Source: Prosthecobacter debontii
Lineage (GTDB): Bacteria > Verrucomicrobiota > Verrucomicrobiia > Verrucomicrobiales > Verrucomicrobiaceae
NCBI GenBank assembly: GCA_945869675.1
Contig: CAMBPS010000026.1
Coordinates: 1-40,289, forward strand
DNA length: 40,289 bases
Direction of reading: 5' to 3'
Shown here: positions 1 through 8,710 of the stretch, piece by piece
How positions within the stretch are numbered: position 1 is the stretch's first letter
Layout of the letters: each line of letters starts with the position of its first letter
Notes under the pieces: model-generated
Told to the model about the DNA's origin: nothing
Databases searched by the model: none
What the model saw: the letters and a program-made list of their open reading frames with translations, nothing else
Made by a program: the position numbers and the translations under genes

Positions 1-73
1 TGCAGATCAGCGGTTCGCCGCTGCCGCGTTCTTCATAAAACATTTGGATTCCGTTGGTGGTGACGTGAGGCAT
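1..73 (-). CDS. Alpha/beta hydrolase, N-terminal fragment (runs off window)
   Basis: Reading leftwards from the ATG at 73..71, the frame stays open to the window edge and gives 24 residues that begin MPHVTTNGIQMFYEERGSGE. A short strand, then 'Y-E-x-R-G-S-G-E-P-L', is the usual opening of alpha/beta hydrolases of the haloperoxidase/epoxide hydrolase type, where the oxyanion-hole segment follows directly. The catalytic residues lie outside the window, so the substrate cannot be inferred. Family recognition rests on this N-terminal pattern only. Confidence 0.6.
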   Translation of the reverse strand, partial: MPHVTTNGIQMFYEERGSGEPLIC

Positions 74-168
74 AAGTGGGGTTGATTTATTGGGTTAAAA
101 TGAAAAGAGACGCCAGTCCTACCCAAAGCAGAGTGAATTGCCAAGGAAAATGCACACGCCCATTCAAG

Positions 169-870
169 TCACTCAGTTGGCGGTGTCAGCGGCAATGACG
201 GCGACAGAGGCCCCATTGGACCTCGGACCCGTGAATCGCCGCCATACAGGTCAATGGCGCGCTTGGCGATGATGTCGATGATGGCTGGCTGAAGAGTCCT
301 CGCGGCCACGTTTGAAACGGCCACACTCGCCCAGGTCACGGGCGATTTGAATTTTAGCACCTGCCACACGGGCAGCAGGCGCTTGTACCATTTCCCCATG
401 GATTGCATCGTTTCATGCGTGGCAATTTTATGGGTCATTTCCCAGGTCTTAAGCGCTGTGCTGGCGCTGACATCTACCAACCGACCAATGCTGCGGGTTT
501 GCAGAAAGTCAGCCACATCCAGCGCGGTCAGATGCACGGCACGAGAAAATTGACCCAAGCCTGGAGCCAACAGTGGCTCGGGGTGCTCAGGATGATAAAC
601 GGCAGCGATCTCACGCACCAATTTGGGCACCTCATCCACCAATGGAGGCAGCCATTCTGGATTCAGGCGCTTTTGCCAGCGCAGTCGATTCTTACACTCT
701 TCCACTGCCTTGTTCGCGGCGATGTCTTTCGGATGGTTTCCCCCATCATGATAGTGGGCCACGGCTTGTCGGGCGGCCTTTAAATCAGCCGCAAACCGTA
801 ACCCCAGCCAGATCAGCCAAGTCGCCATGCCCACGATGAAACCAGCGACAAAGGTGAGGAAGTAACTCAT
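169..870 (-). CDS. Unknown single-pass membrane protein
   Basis: A 233-residue protein that I do not recognise. Residues about 3-26 form one hydrophobic helix (FLTFVAGFIVGMATWLIWLG), so it is probably anchored by its N-terminus with the rest on one side of the membrane. The body is mixed alpha-helical with many charged residues and no Cys or His clusters or nucleotide-binding motifs. The C-terminus is Pro-, Ser- and Thr-rich. It follows trpG/pabA on the same strand, but a 90-nt gap holding a palindrome separates them, so they need not be co-transcribed. The ATG at 870 is preceded on the minus strand by CTTCCCCTCCCC, with no clear Shine-Dalgarno sequence. Coding is supported by the long frame. 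Confidence 0.6.
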   Translation of the reverse strand: MSYFLTFVAGFIVGMATWLIWLGLRFAADLKAARQAVAHYHDGGNHPKDIAANKAVEECKNRLRWQKRLNPEWLPPLVDEVPKLVREIAAVYHPEHPEPLLAPGLGQFSRAVHLTALDVADFLQTRSIGRLVDVSASTALKTWEMTHKIATHETMQSMGKWYKRLLPVWQVLKFKSPVTWASVAVSNVAARTLQPAIIDIIAKRAIDLYGGDSRVRGPMGPLSPSLPLTPPTE

Positions 871-884
871 GGGGAGGGGAAGCT

Positions 885-949
885 GTTTACGGTCGTTTAC
901 AGTCGATGATGATGGTTGACGATCGTTTCGTAAACAATCGTAAACCGAC
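885..949. repeat. Decamer-periodic palindrome (TTTACGGTCG-type units)
   Basis: The left arm (885-905) reads GTTTACGGTCGTTTACAGTC and the right arm (929-949) is its imperfect reverse complement, around a 23-nt centre. Each arm contains TTTAC-type units spaced 10 bp apart. The element lies 11 nt past the stop codon of the minus-strand amidotransferase gene, so it could act as its transcription terminator or 3' end structure, although no T tract follows. A related palindrome built from TTTGCGTTGG units lies at 38902-39064. Confidence 0.6.
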
Positions 950-959
950 TTTCCCCAGC

Positions 960-1529
960 CTACATGTCCAGGAAGTTTTTCAGCAACCGCTTGCCATCTT
1001 GAGTCAAGATGGACTCAGGGTGGAATTGCACCCCATGGATGGGCAGTTCCTTGTGGCGCAGGCCCATGATCTCGGACTCGTCATCATCACAGACGGCGGT
1101 GATCTCTAGGCAATCTGGAAAGGTGTCCCGCTTCACTAAGAGCGAGTGATAACGAGTCGCCGTGAAGGGCTCTGGCATGCCTTTGAAGACCGATTGGCCT
1201 GTGTGCCGGATTTTGGAAACTTTGCCATGCATGAGCCTACCAGCGCGCACAACATCACCCCCGAAGACATGGCCGATGCTCTGGTGACCGAGGCAGACGC
1301 CCAGGATTGGAATGCTCTGACCAAAGGTGCGGATCACATCACAGCTGATGCCCGCTTCCTTTGGAGTACACGGGCCTGGAGAGACACAAATATAGTCAGG
1401 CCTCTTTTTAGCGATCTCTTCCAACGTGATTTGATCATTCCGATGGATCTCCATCTGCGCGCCCATCTCGCCAAAGTATTGGACGAGGTTGTAGGTAAAG
1501 GAGTCGTAATTGTCGATGATCAGAAGCAT
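960..1529 (-). CDS. trpG/pabA: Anthranilate/aminodeoxychorismate synthase, glutamine amidotransferase subunit
   Basis: A 189-residue class I glutamine amidotransferase that supplies ammonia from glutamine to a chorismate-using partner (TrpE or PabB), for tryptophan or folate synthesis in the cytoplasm. The N-terminus [20 protein letters not shown] is the family signature. The oxyanion-hole segment SPGPCTP, the nucleophile elbow GVCLGHQ (Cys about residue 79) and the catalytic pair HPES (about residues 170-173) are all present, and the length is normal. No trpE or pabB lies nearby, so sequence alone cannot say whether it serves tryptophan or folate; many bacteria share one subunit. The gene sits 57 nt downstream of the glycosyltransferase on the same strand. 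Confidence 0.93.
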   Translation of the reverse strand: MLLIIDNYDSFTYNLVQYFGEMGAQMEIHRNDQITLEEIAKKRPDYICVSPGPCTPKEAGISCDVIRTFGQSIPILGVCLGHQSIGHVFGGDVVRAGRLMHGKVSKIRHTGQSVFKGMPEPFTATRYHSLLVKRDTFPDCLEITAVCDDDESEIMGLRHKELPIHGVQFHPESILTQDGKRLLKNFLDM

Positions 1530-1586
1530 GGCCGTGGAGAATCGTAACGATTGTTTGCCGTAGATGGGCGCTTTTGCAAGGCTTGT

Positions 1587-2762
1587 TCAGGCCATGGACC
1601 GCTCATAGGCCTTCAGAAGCTCCGTCACACTTTGGGACCAGCTCAGTTCGCCATGCAGGCGCTGATAGCCGATTTCACCCATCTGCTGGCGGCGCACAGC
1701 GTCATCCAGTAGGCTCAAAATCGCGTCTCCCAGCAAGGCGGCACTGTTTTCCATCACATACAATGCGGCATCCCCAGCAGAGAAGCGCCCTTCCCTTGTG
1801 CCGAACATGACCTGCGCTTTAGAGAATGCCATGTACTCCAGCGTCTTGTTCATCGTGCAATGGTCATTGTAGTCATTGATCGGATCACAGGCCACGCCGA
1901 GATCCATCGTCTGCAGGCCCGTGAAAAGGAATTCATTGCTCACCCGTCCCGGCAGGTCGACACAGTCCACTAGGCCGAGCTGCGCACGCAGGTTCACAAG
2001 CTCAGCGTATTCAGGACCACTGCCCATCAGCAGAAACTGAATATCGGATCTGCCACGCACTTTAAGCATGTGCTCAGCGGCTTTGATCAGGTAATCGACA
2101 CCATCCGCATTGCCCATCACACCGATGTAGCCCACAAGGTAACGTTTACCCTTTTTAAGAGCAGGCTCAGCAGGAACTGAGGTCGGCAGTTGATCCGGTG
2201 CCGTGCGCACGATGAAAATCTCGTCATCGTTCTTCTGCCCACGCTTTTGGATCACTTGCAGCACGCTTTGATTCGTCGCCATCACCCCATCTGCCAGGGC
2301 TAACGTGCAACGCTCAGCCAGTCGCACTGCCCAGTAGAAAAGGCCGCGTTTGCCGAACTTGGCCTCAAACATTTCAGGCCATAAATCATGCACATCATAG
2401 ATGACCCGCACTCCAGCCAACAGCTTAAAAGGCAGCGCCACGAGGAACAAGAGGTCGGGCGGATTGCAGAGGTGAATGACATCGAACCCACCACGTCTCC
2501 AAGCTTTCAGCGCACAGCCGATTTCTCCCCACAGGGCCGTCACATACTCCAAGAAATAACCGCGCCATCCACCCGCTTCACCGCTGATCCAGTGGCGGTA
2601 AATTTGAATGCCTTCTAGCTTCTCCTCAGGCTGAGTGAAACCGCGCATCTGCGGACAGATCACCGTCACCTCATGACCCGCTTCACGCAAGGCGCAGGCC
2701 TCCTGCCAGACACGACGGTCCAGCGGCACAGGCAGGTTTTCGACGACGATAAGGACTCGCAT
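1587..2762 (-). CDS. Glycosyltransferase family 4
   Basis: A 391-residue GT-B fold retaining glycosyltransferase. The N-terminal domain begins MRVLIVVENLPVPLDRRVWQ, typical of WcaI/WbuB-type GT4 enzymes. It continues with GHEVTVICP, DVIHLCNPPD and IYDVHDLWPE, the usual acceptor-side motifs. The C-terminal donor domain contains YIGVMGNADGVDYLIKA, then FLLMGSGPE, and a sugar-nucleotide site region around NDHCTMNKTLEYMA, where the family's E-x7-E element is represented by KTLEYMA. It probably adds a sugar in exopolysaccharide, O-antigen or glycolipid synthesis at the inner membrane face. There is no polysaccharide cluster around it, so the product is unknown. It lies 66 nt downstream of the pseudouridine synthase gene. 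Confidence 0.88.
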   Translation of the reverse strand: MRVLIVVENLPVPLDRRVWQEACALREAGHEVTVICPQMRGFTQPEEKLEGIQIYRHWISGEAGGWRGYFLEYVTALWGEIGCALKAWRRGGFDVIHLCNPPDLLFLVALPFKLLAGVRVIYDVHDLWPEMFEAKFGKRGLFYWAVRLAERCTLALADGVMATNQSVLQVIQKRGQKNDDEIFIVRTAPDQLPTSVPAEPALKKGKRYLVGYIGVMGNADGVDYLIKAAEHMLKVRGRSDIQFLLMGSGPEYAELVNLRAQLGLVDCVDLPGRVSNEFLFTGLQTMDLGVACDPINDYNDHCTMNKTLEYMAFSKAQVMFGTREGRFSAGDAALYVMENSAALLGDAILSLLDDAVRRQQMGEIGYQRLHGELSWSQSVTELLKAYERSMA

Positions 2763-2828
2763 TCAGCCATGCATAAGCATGTCCCACGTTTTATGCCGGT
2801 GAACCCCTTAGAGGGCAAGAGCAGATGT

Positions 2829-3587
2829 TTAAAGCGCCCCATCTAACCACGCCGCCATCTCCACAGGCAGCGGGCAATCCCAAGCGCGTGAAAAATCCGG
2901 CGTACTGACCTCCAGTCGATGGGAATGCAGTGCCTGCCGTGAAAAAAATAACCGCCGTGCCAGAGCAGGTGTCCAGCCCGTCTCGATGAAGTCCAGGTAG
3001 CAGCGTTCATCAGCCCCGTAGATCTTGTCGCCTAAAATAGGGTGGCCTAGATGGGCCAAATGCACCCGGATCTGATGCATCCTTCCGGTGATCGGTCGGG
3101 CCTCGACCAGCGCCAACCTACCTACCTCAGGATGCTCCACCCGGCGCAACACACGAAAATCGGTCCGGCAGGCTGCACCTGACTCATGCACCCGCTGCTT
3201 CACCCAGATCGGAGATTCTTCCACCTCGCCCTTTCTTAAAATAGGCGCCTCTAGGTCCAACGTCTCCCAGTTTGGCCAGCCCAACACAATTGCCTGATAC
3301 TGTTTGTGGATCTGTCGCTCCTGCATGGCTATGCCAAACAGCCGCGCAGCCGCCGCATGCTTGGCCACCAGCACCGTGCCGCTCGTCTCCCGATCCAGAC
3401 GATTGATGATGGAAATCTGCCCCCCATTGGCCAGTTCGTAGGCCAGCAGTGCCTTCAGCCCATGCCAAAGCGTCGGCGTCCCATCGGGCGTGCTTGGGTG
3501 GATCTGCAAAGGCGCAGGCTTATCCACGACGATCAAATCGTCCGTCTCATCCACCCAGGTGAAAGCCGTGTTAACCGCGCGCAGCAT
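2829..3587 (-). CDS. RluA-family pseudouridine synthase
   Basis: A 252-residue enzyme that converts uridine to pseudouridine in rRNA or tRNA. The RluA/C/D signature INRLDRETSGTVLVAK is present with the catalytic Asp in RLDRETSG (about residue 66). It is followed by KQYQAIVLGW and a C-terminal GRMHQIRVHLAHLGHPILGD block typical of the family. There is no S4 domain in front; the protein opens directly with TWVDETDDLIVVDKPAPLQIHPS, as in RluA/TruC-like short forms. The target base cannot be told from sequence. The first 37 nt of this gene recur imperfectly at 8362-8397, beyond the giant plus-strand gene, suggesting that the original upstream region was displaced (see findings). Confidence 0.9.
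   Translation of the reverse strand: MLRAVNTAFTWVDETDDLIVVDKPAPLQIHPSTPDGTPTLWHGLKALLAYELANGGQISIINRLDRETSGTVLVAKHAAAARLFGIAMQERQIHKQYQAIVLGWPNWETLDLEAPILRKGEVEESPIWVKQRVHESGAACRTDFRVLRRVEHPEVGRLALVEARPITGRMHQIRVHLAHLGHPILGDKIYGADERCYLDFIETGWTPALARRLFFSRQALHSHRLEVSTPDFSRAWDCPLPVEMAAWLDGAL
3551..3587. repeat. Direct repeat, copy A (5' end of the pseudouridine synthase gene)
   Basis: These 37 bases match 8362-8397 with one substitution and one single-base gap, in the same orientation. In copy A they encode the first 12 or so residues of the pseudouridine synthase (MLRAVNTAFTWV). The two copies bracket the giant exported-protein gene. Confidence 0.8.
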
Positions 3588-3759
3588 GCTCTAACAATAA
3601 AGCTGGAACTCATTTCTGCCAGTTTTGTGTTGGCCGATTGTGTGGCCAGACTCTGCGCGAACGAATGTGACCTCCAAAATAAGACACTCATCATAAATAA
3701 AAAAGAAGTCTGTAGATCACAGTGATTTGATGATGATAGATTACCTCATTCTCATTCAT

Positions 3760-6700
3760 ATGAAACTCGCAGCTTACTTTGCTCTGGTGTGCCTTTTGAC
3801 TTTCGCTCCTCCGTGCAGCGGACAAAGCCTGCCAACTCTACCTGCGAATGAGCAGCGCTTCTTTGCCCCGGATCATGGAATTGACGAAGGCGATGAATTT
3901 GGCGGCGCGGTTGCCACCGATGGGGAATGGGCGGTTGCGGGTGCTCGATTCGATGATTCGGCTTTGAATACGAATGAAGGAGCGGCCTATGTTCTCAAAT
4001 GGACGGCGGGTGTTCCAGCGGGCAGTTGGAAGCTTCATCAAAAGCTCACCATGCCGATGACCGCAGAAGAACGTGATCGGCAAACAAAGGTAGGCATACT
4101 TTTGGGTCAAAGCGTCGCTATATCTGGTGAATGGTTAGCTATTTCTGCTCCCAAGTTTATCACCGCGAGTGGCTACAGGGGCCGCATCCTTGTTTACAGG
4201 CGCCAAGGTGAATCGTGGACTCTGGCACAAATCATCGAACCAGAAAACTCCTACTCAGGTCACACGGGTGCAGGCATGGTCATTTCACAGGATCGTCTAG
4301 CCTTTGCCAGCCATGACGGCACGGTCCATGTTTACGTGAAGTCTTCTTTACCAAAGGGGCCTGCTTGGATTTTTCACACCTCGATTGAGGTGAGCAGAAC
4401 AAGCGAAGAGGCTGGTATTTGCTTAGCTCTTCGTGACGGCAACTTGTTGATGGGTATTTCAGGAATGGAATTCTCTCAAGGTCAGCCAAAATCTGGACAT
4501 ATCCGAGAGTATGAATTTCCTCCGCGTCGTTCCGCTTTAGTCACAACGATTCCAAGCCCAGCTCTTCCTCCACCAAATGAATTGAAGTATTTTGCGAGTT
4601 CAATTGCGGTGTCTGGAGATTGGTTATTGGTAGGCTCCAGTGGTTTATCTGGCTCAAATGCCAAAGTCTTCTGCTATCGCCGCAGGGTTGCTGCAAATAG
4701 CCCCGTAACATGGGAATTAGCGGGGGATACATCCGTCCCTGAAACGGCTTACAGTCCAGCACCAGCAGTGGCGATGAATGATCGCTATGCGGCAGTCACT
4801 ACCTTTGGCTCTAGAAGCGACGTCTTTCGGATGCATGTGACCACATTCACTGGCCCTGATCTTTCGTCGCTGCAAAAGGTTGGAGAGATCTCTCCTCACA
4901 GCACGCGTCTGCAAGAGTACGATCTACATCAATCGGCGGCAGTCGCAGGTGATACCGTTTTCGTGACAGATTCATCCATTTCAAGAATTGGCGAACTCGT
5001 TTTAATCCCGCCTAACTATGACCGACAGCCTCCTCAAAGGCTGAGCCCACCCCAAAGTTACTTAACGAAACAGGATGCCATGGGGAGAACAGTTGCCGCT
5101 TCTGGCAATTTAGTGGCCGTATCAGCGCCACAATGGCGACCAAGCACATCATTTAACGCTCCTACGCCCCAGCGAGGCACCGTACATCTTTACCGCCGCA
5201 GCAATGGTCTTTGGGAGTATTCAGATTCCGTCGACAATGTCGTTAATGGTCCAACTTCCCCTGCCTTTGGACAGTTCATGTGCGTGAACTCACGTTGGCT
5301 CGCAATGAATGGTCAAGGAGGCGTCTATGCCTACCGCCTAATGGACGGTAAAGCGCCGGACTTGCCAAGCTTCACTCTTCGATCGAGAACCAATCCAAAT
5401 GCGGCTTTGCTAAATCTTGAGTTTGATTCTCTGAACGAATCGACTCTGATCGTTGCCTGGCAAAATGGGAACTCAGGCACTTTGATCGAGCGCTTTTCCA
5501 TGCCAACAAAGGAAAAAGAAGAGCCCACATTTCAGTCGGTTTTGACCCAGACCGGCGTGAGCAATTTTGTTCCAATGGCCACCGAAAATGGACTGGCTGC
5601 CGTGGCCCATGGTTCTGAAGTCAGTGTGTACGACACAGCCATTACCCCCTGGAAAAGAATGAGCCGATTCTCTCCAGAAGGAGGTGCGATCATGCCAGGA
5701 GCGACAACTGACGGTCTCTTTTTTAATGAAGGTCAAATTTTGGCTAAAACTTCAGCGGGCCTTCGAGCTTATGAAGAAAAGTCACGAAAGTGGGTGCTAC
5801 GCTGGGTAGGTCACCCTGACGTTGTTTCAGCTAGAAGAGATGCTCTTTTGGGGTTTGGATCTGGGTTTGTAAGCATCACGCGGCCTAACTTTGATCAACA
5901 AAACACATTTCCCCCGATTTCGCAGACCTTGAATCTTGTTCCAGCTTTTGGACGCGACCAACCTAGATCACCCACATCGGGCGTATTGACTGAGGATAGT
6001 GTGATTGTCGGCTGCTCGGGCTCCGCTGCTGGCCCTTTGGGGATGGTCTGGATGCGTTATCTTGAAGATTTGAAATTGTATGATGGACCAACTGAGAGCA
6101 AAGACCACGAGCTTCTATCCGGCATAAAGCTTCCACTCGGCACTTTGGCAGCATCGCGTGCGACTGACATTCGAATGACGCTAAAAAATTCAGGTCATTT
6201 AACCCTCAAACTGGATCAATCAGATCTGACCATTAGCGCGAGTGAGAGAGGCACTACGGCTGAAATCAAAGACTGGTCTAGACCACAGCTATTGAGTCCA
6301 GGTCAAAGCTTGACCTTCAAACTGTCTATCATACCAGTAGCATCCAATGTGGAGCAGACGCTAGAAATAGCGGTTAGAAAACCAACGGCCAATGTCGTCC
6401 TGTTAACAACTGGATACCGCTTTTCAGCGGCGAGTGAGGAGCCGACCGTTGCTTCCACTGAGAAAATTGAAAGCCCAACACTGCTAGCATTGGGTAGTCC
6501 CTTCGCTGCGTATGCTGACAGCAGCCTGAGTCGGAGTCTTGAGTTCCAATGGCTCAAGGACGGGCGGGCGCTCAAAAATCAGACTGAATCAGCTCTGTAT
6601 CTGAGTTCTGTTTTGCCAAAGGATGCAGGCACTTACCAGCTGCGGGTCAAGGATAAGTCAGGCCAATCTGGCATTGCAGGAACTTATCCCCTGGGGATCT

Positions 6701-8349
6701 ACGACGACACTGTCGGAGTCATCAGAAAACGCTGGGATGAAGCTTTCACTGTGACTGTCAAAACCTGGGGTAAGGGCATCCGCATCCGCTGGGGAGATGG
6801 GCAGGATAATGCTCTAAATACGGGAAGCCGTACCTCCACACTGCGTGTTAGCCGAGCTTCGATTACGCCTGTGCCAGAGGCCAACCTGAGCCTCGGTTCT
6901 GCTACCGCACCGCCTTTGAGATGGACTTTGGAACTCATCCCAGAAACTTATCTTGGTGTTGCTGTTCCTGGGCCGCTCGTCGTTGGGCAGGAGGTGGGGG
7001 AATTCGTAGCCTACTTATACACGACCCCGCAGTATCAAGTTCCTGATGCTACTTTTACCGTCAGCGGACTGCCTCCCGGACTAAAGCTTGATTCCGCCAC
7101 AGGCCAAATCACAGGCACACCAACCAGAGCCGGAGATTATTCATTAATTCTGAATGCACGCTCAGCGGATGCACCACCACCGCCATTCAAAGTCTCGATT
7201 ATTGTCCGCTCTGCAGAAGATTCGGACTTGGTTAGACCAGGTGCCTTTGCTGGTCTTGTTGACGCTTTCGTTCCTGGTGATGTCAACAAACCCTTACCTG
7301 GACTGATGCGTTTGCAAATGAGCTATAGTCGCCGCTTTTCTGGTTTATGGCTTCTAGGCTCTAGACGTCTGCATTTTGCAGGTATCGTAGGTGATGAAGG
7401 AGCCGCTAGTGTGACATTTCGCAATTATTCTGGGGCGGAGGATTTGGTTTGTCAGTTTTTTTTCTACCACCGAGACTTTATTAGCGTGGCCGTAAGTTCA
7501 GAAACAAATTCTTTTTCCAACCATGGTGATCTTAACTTAATTCCGCCCGTTGGTCTTGATGAGGAACGTCTGCTAGGCCGCTATTCAGCAATAATTGAAA
7601 CCTCTCCTAATCCTGGTAGTGCTGGGCTCGATTCAATTTCTGGTTCTGGTTTCATGTCATTCACCATTGGAGCAGGTCATGCGGTCACGAGCGTTGGCAC
7701 TTTGCCAGATGGCACTGGATTCACAGGGTCTGGCGCGATAATGGGCGATAGCATACCCCCAGACATTCTCAACTTTGCATTTACTTCAACAGGTGACTCA
7801 ATTGCTGGGAGATCCAGTTTGAATCAAGATCTAACGGTTGGTCCTCAATCAAAAATACAGTGGCAACGTGCCCCACGCCTTTACGGTCGTCTCTATCCAC
7901 AAGGATTCTCGAAGGAAGTTTATATCGTCGGTGCCAAGCACTTTGCCCCAGCACCAGGGATGCTGCTTTTTGGTGGCATTGACCAGAGCACAGCGACTCT
8001 TTTTTCATTGGAGCATCCCTCATTATTCCCCGAGCCCATTCAGTCCCCTTTCCGTCTGACGACTCGACATACGGCGTTGTTTCCTGCGCCAAACCTGAAC
8101 CGCCTGAAAATGGATTTTTATGCACCGACGGGATTCTTCACAGGCTCTTTTACAACAACGGACAAGCTGACCAATGACAGTCCTTTCACAAGAAACGCCA
8201 GTTTCCGTGGCATGGTGATTCCTGGCATCAATCGCGGCGGTGGATTCTTTTTGATGCCTACCCTGCCTGATCCTCTCAATGAACCGTCTGTCAGCAGCAG
8301 TCAGACTCCCATTTATTCTGGCAAAGTCAGTCTTGGAATCAGTCAATAG
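3760..8349 (+). CDS. Very large exported beta-propeller/Ig-like protein
   Basis: A protein of 1529 residues from the ATG at 3760. An in-frame ATG at 3727 would add 11 residues. I prefer 3760 because MKLAAYFALVCLLTFAPPCS then forms a standard signal peptide, with cleavage near CSGQ; neither start has a clear ribosome site. Residues about 20-690 hold repeated units such as GDEFGGAVATDGEWAVAGA and LGQSVAISGEWLAISAPK followed by VLVYRR-like strands. These resemble FG-GAP/integrin-alpha propeller blades. Around 780-885 is a segment like choice-of-anchor domains (DIRMTLKNSGHLTLKL). An Ig-like domain lies at about 905-980 (FQWLKDGRALK ... DAGTYQLRV) and a putative-Ig (He_PIG) domain at about 1098-1150 (GLPPGLKLDSATGQITGTP). 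The last 380 residues are unrecognised. It is probably cell-surface or secreted and adhesive, with no catalytic site seen. Base composition looks more AT-rich than its neighbours by eye. Confidence 0.85.
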   Translation: MKLAAYFALVCLLTFAPPCSGQSLPTLPANEQRFFAPDHGIDEGDEFGGAVATDGEWAVAGARFDDSALNTNEGAAYVLKWTAGVPAGSWKLHQKLTMPMTAEERDRQTKVGILLGQSVAISGEWLAISAPKFITASGYRGRILVYRRQGESWTLAQIIEPENSYSGHTGAGMVISQDRLAFASHDGTVHVYVKSSLPKGPAWIFHTSIEVSRTSEEAGICLALRDGNLLMGISGMEFSQGQPKSGHIREYEFPPRRSALVTTIPSPALPPPNELKYFASSIAVSGDWLLVGSSGLSGSNAKVFCYRRRVAANSPVTWELAGDTSVPETAYSPAPAVAMNDRYAAVTTFGSRSDVFRMHVTTFTGPDLSSLQKVGEISPHSTRLQEYDLHQSAAVAGDTVFVTDSSISRIGELVLIPPNYDRQPPQRLSPPQSYLTKQDAMGRTVAASGNLVAVSAPQWRPSTSFNAPTPQRGTVHLYRRSNGLWEYSDSVDNVVNGPTSPAFGQFMCVNSRWLAMNGQGGVYAYRLMDGKAPDLPSFTLRSRTNPNAALLNLEFDSLNESTLIVAWQNGNSGTLIERFSMPTKEKEEPTFQSVLTQTGVSNFVPMATENGLAAVAHGSEVSVYDTAITPWKRMSRFSPEGGAIMPGATTDGLFFNEGQILAKTSAGLRAYEEKSRKWVLRWVGHPDVVSARRDALLGFGSGFVSITRPNFDQQNTFPPISQTLNLVPAFGRDQPRSPTSGVLTEDSVIVGCSGSAAGPLGMVWMRYLEDLKLYDGPTESKDHELLSGIKLPLGTLAASRATDIRMTLKNSGHLTLKLDQSDLTISASERGTTAEIKDWSRPQLLSPGQSLTFKLSIIPVASNVEQTLEIAVRKPTANVVLLTTGYRFSAASEEPTVASTEKIESPTLLALGSPFAAYADSSLSRSLEFQWLKDGRALKNQTESALYLSSVLPKDAGTYQLRVKDKSGQSGIAGTYPLGIYDDTVGVIRKRWDEAFTVTVKTWGKGIRIRWGDGQDNALNTGSRTSTLRVSRASITPVPEANLSLGSATAPPLRWTLELIPETYLGVAVPGPLVVGQEVGEFVAYLYTTPQYQVPDATFTVSGLPPGLKLDSATGQITGTPTRAGDYSLILNARSADAPPPPFKVSIIVRSAEDSDLVRPGAFAGLVDAFVPGDVNKPLPGLMRLQMSYSRRFSGLWLLGSRRLHFAGIVGDEGAASVTFRNYSGAEDLVCQFFFYHRDFISVAVSSETNSFSNHGDLNLIPPVGLDEERLLGRYSAIIETSPNPGSAGLDSISGSGFMSFTIGAGHAVTSVGTLPDGTGFTGSGAIMGDSIPPDILNFAFTSTGDSIAGRSSLNQDLTVGPQSKIQWQRAPRLYGRLYPQGFSKEVYIVGAKHFAPAPGMLLFGGIDQSTATLFSLEHPSLFPEPIQSPFRLTTRHTALFPAPNLNRLKMDFYAPTGFFTGSFTTTDKLTNDSPFTRNASFRGMVIPGINRGGGFFLMPTLPDPLNEPSVSSSQTPIYSGKVSLGISQ

Positions 8350-8361
8350 GTACAGGCTTAA

Positions 8362-8397
8362 CCACCCATGTGAAAGCGTGTTAACCGCGCGCAGCAT
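8362..8397. repeat. Direct repeat, copy B (remnant of the pseudouridine synthase start)
   Basis: These 36 bases match copy A at 3551-3587 apart from one substitution and one missing base. The missing base would shift the frame of the original coding sequence. The copy starts 12 nt after the stop codon of the giant gene. Read on the minus strand it still encodes MLRAVNT before diverging. Confidence 0.8.
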
Positions 8398-8489
8398 TGC
8401 CCTGCCTTAAAGCCAAAGGCAGCCAGCGCCTAGCATTGTCTCAGCGCAGCAGCGAATTGAACTCGTCAGTCCCAGATGACGCTCATTTA

Positions 8490-8513
8490 CCTCTGCCGAC
8501 GACTCGGCAGGGG
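8490..8513. other. GC-rich stem-loop
   Basis: The arms CCTCTGCCGA (8490-8499) and TCGGCAGGGG (8504-8513) pair over 10 bp with one G-T pair and a 4-nt loop. No T tract follows on either strand, so intrinsic termination is uncertain. It lies about 140 nt past the stop of the giant gene and might end its transcript. Confidence 0.45.
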
Positions 8514-8642
8514 CAAACAATCACCCCAAATGGACTTTACCCAAGGAAGTGGCCCAAAATCCAATCGGGGCCCCACCCAAAACAGAGCCTGGGCGTTCGA
8601 CTGAGATGAATCAGTGAATCTGGTTTGTAGCTTTTATTTACT

Positions 8643-8710
8643 GGATTCACAAGATGAGTAGGATTAACAGGATTTTTCAGACCTGTTAATCCTACTCATC
8701 TTGTGAATCC
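8643..8710. repeat. Perfect 29-bp inverted repeat, 10-nt loop
   Basis: The arms at 8643-8671 and 8682-8710 are exact reverse complements. The left arm begins GGATTCACAAGATGAGTAGG and ends in GATTAACAGG; the loop is ATTTTTCAGA. The perfect match over 29 bases is stronger than needed for a terminator and suggests a small mobile or repeat element, or a recently formed palindrome. A degenerate relative sharing AGGATTAACAGGA and GACCTGT-AATC lies at 25308-25380. Confidence 0.85.

Noticed and set aside
403..783. Plus-strand 126-codon frame opposite the first membrane protein
   Set aside because: No domain, poor composition, and the opposite strand gives a longer frame with a clear transmembrane helix.
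8023..8397. Minus-strand 124-codon frame opposite the end of the giant gene, beginning MLRAVNT
   Set aside because: Only the first seven residues match the pseudouridine synthase, because of the direct repeat. The rest is antisense of a well-supported coding region.
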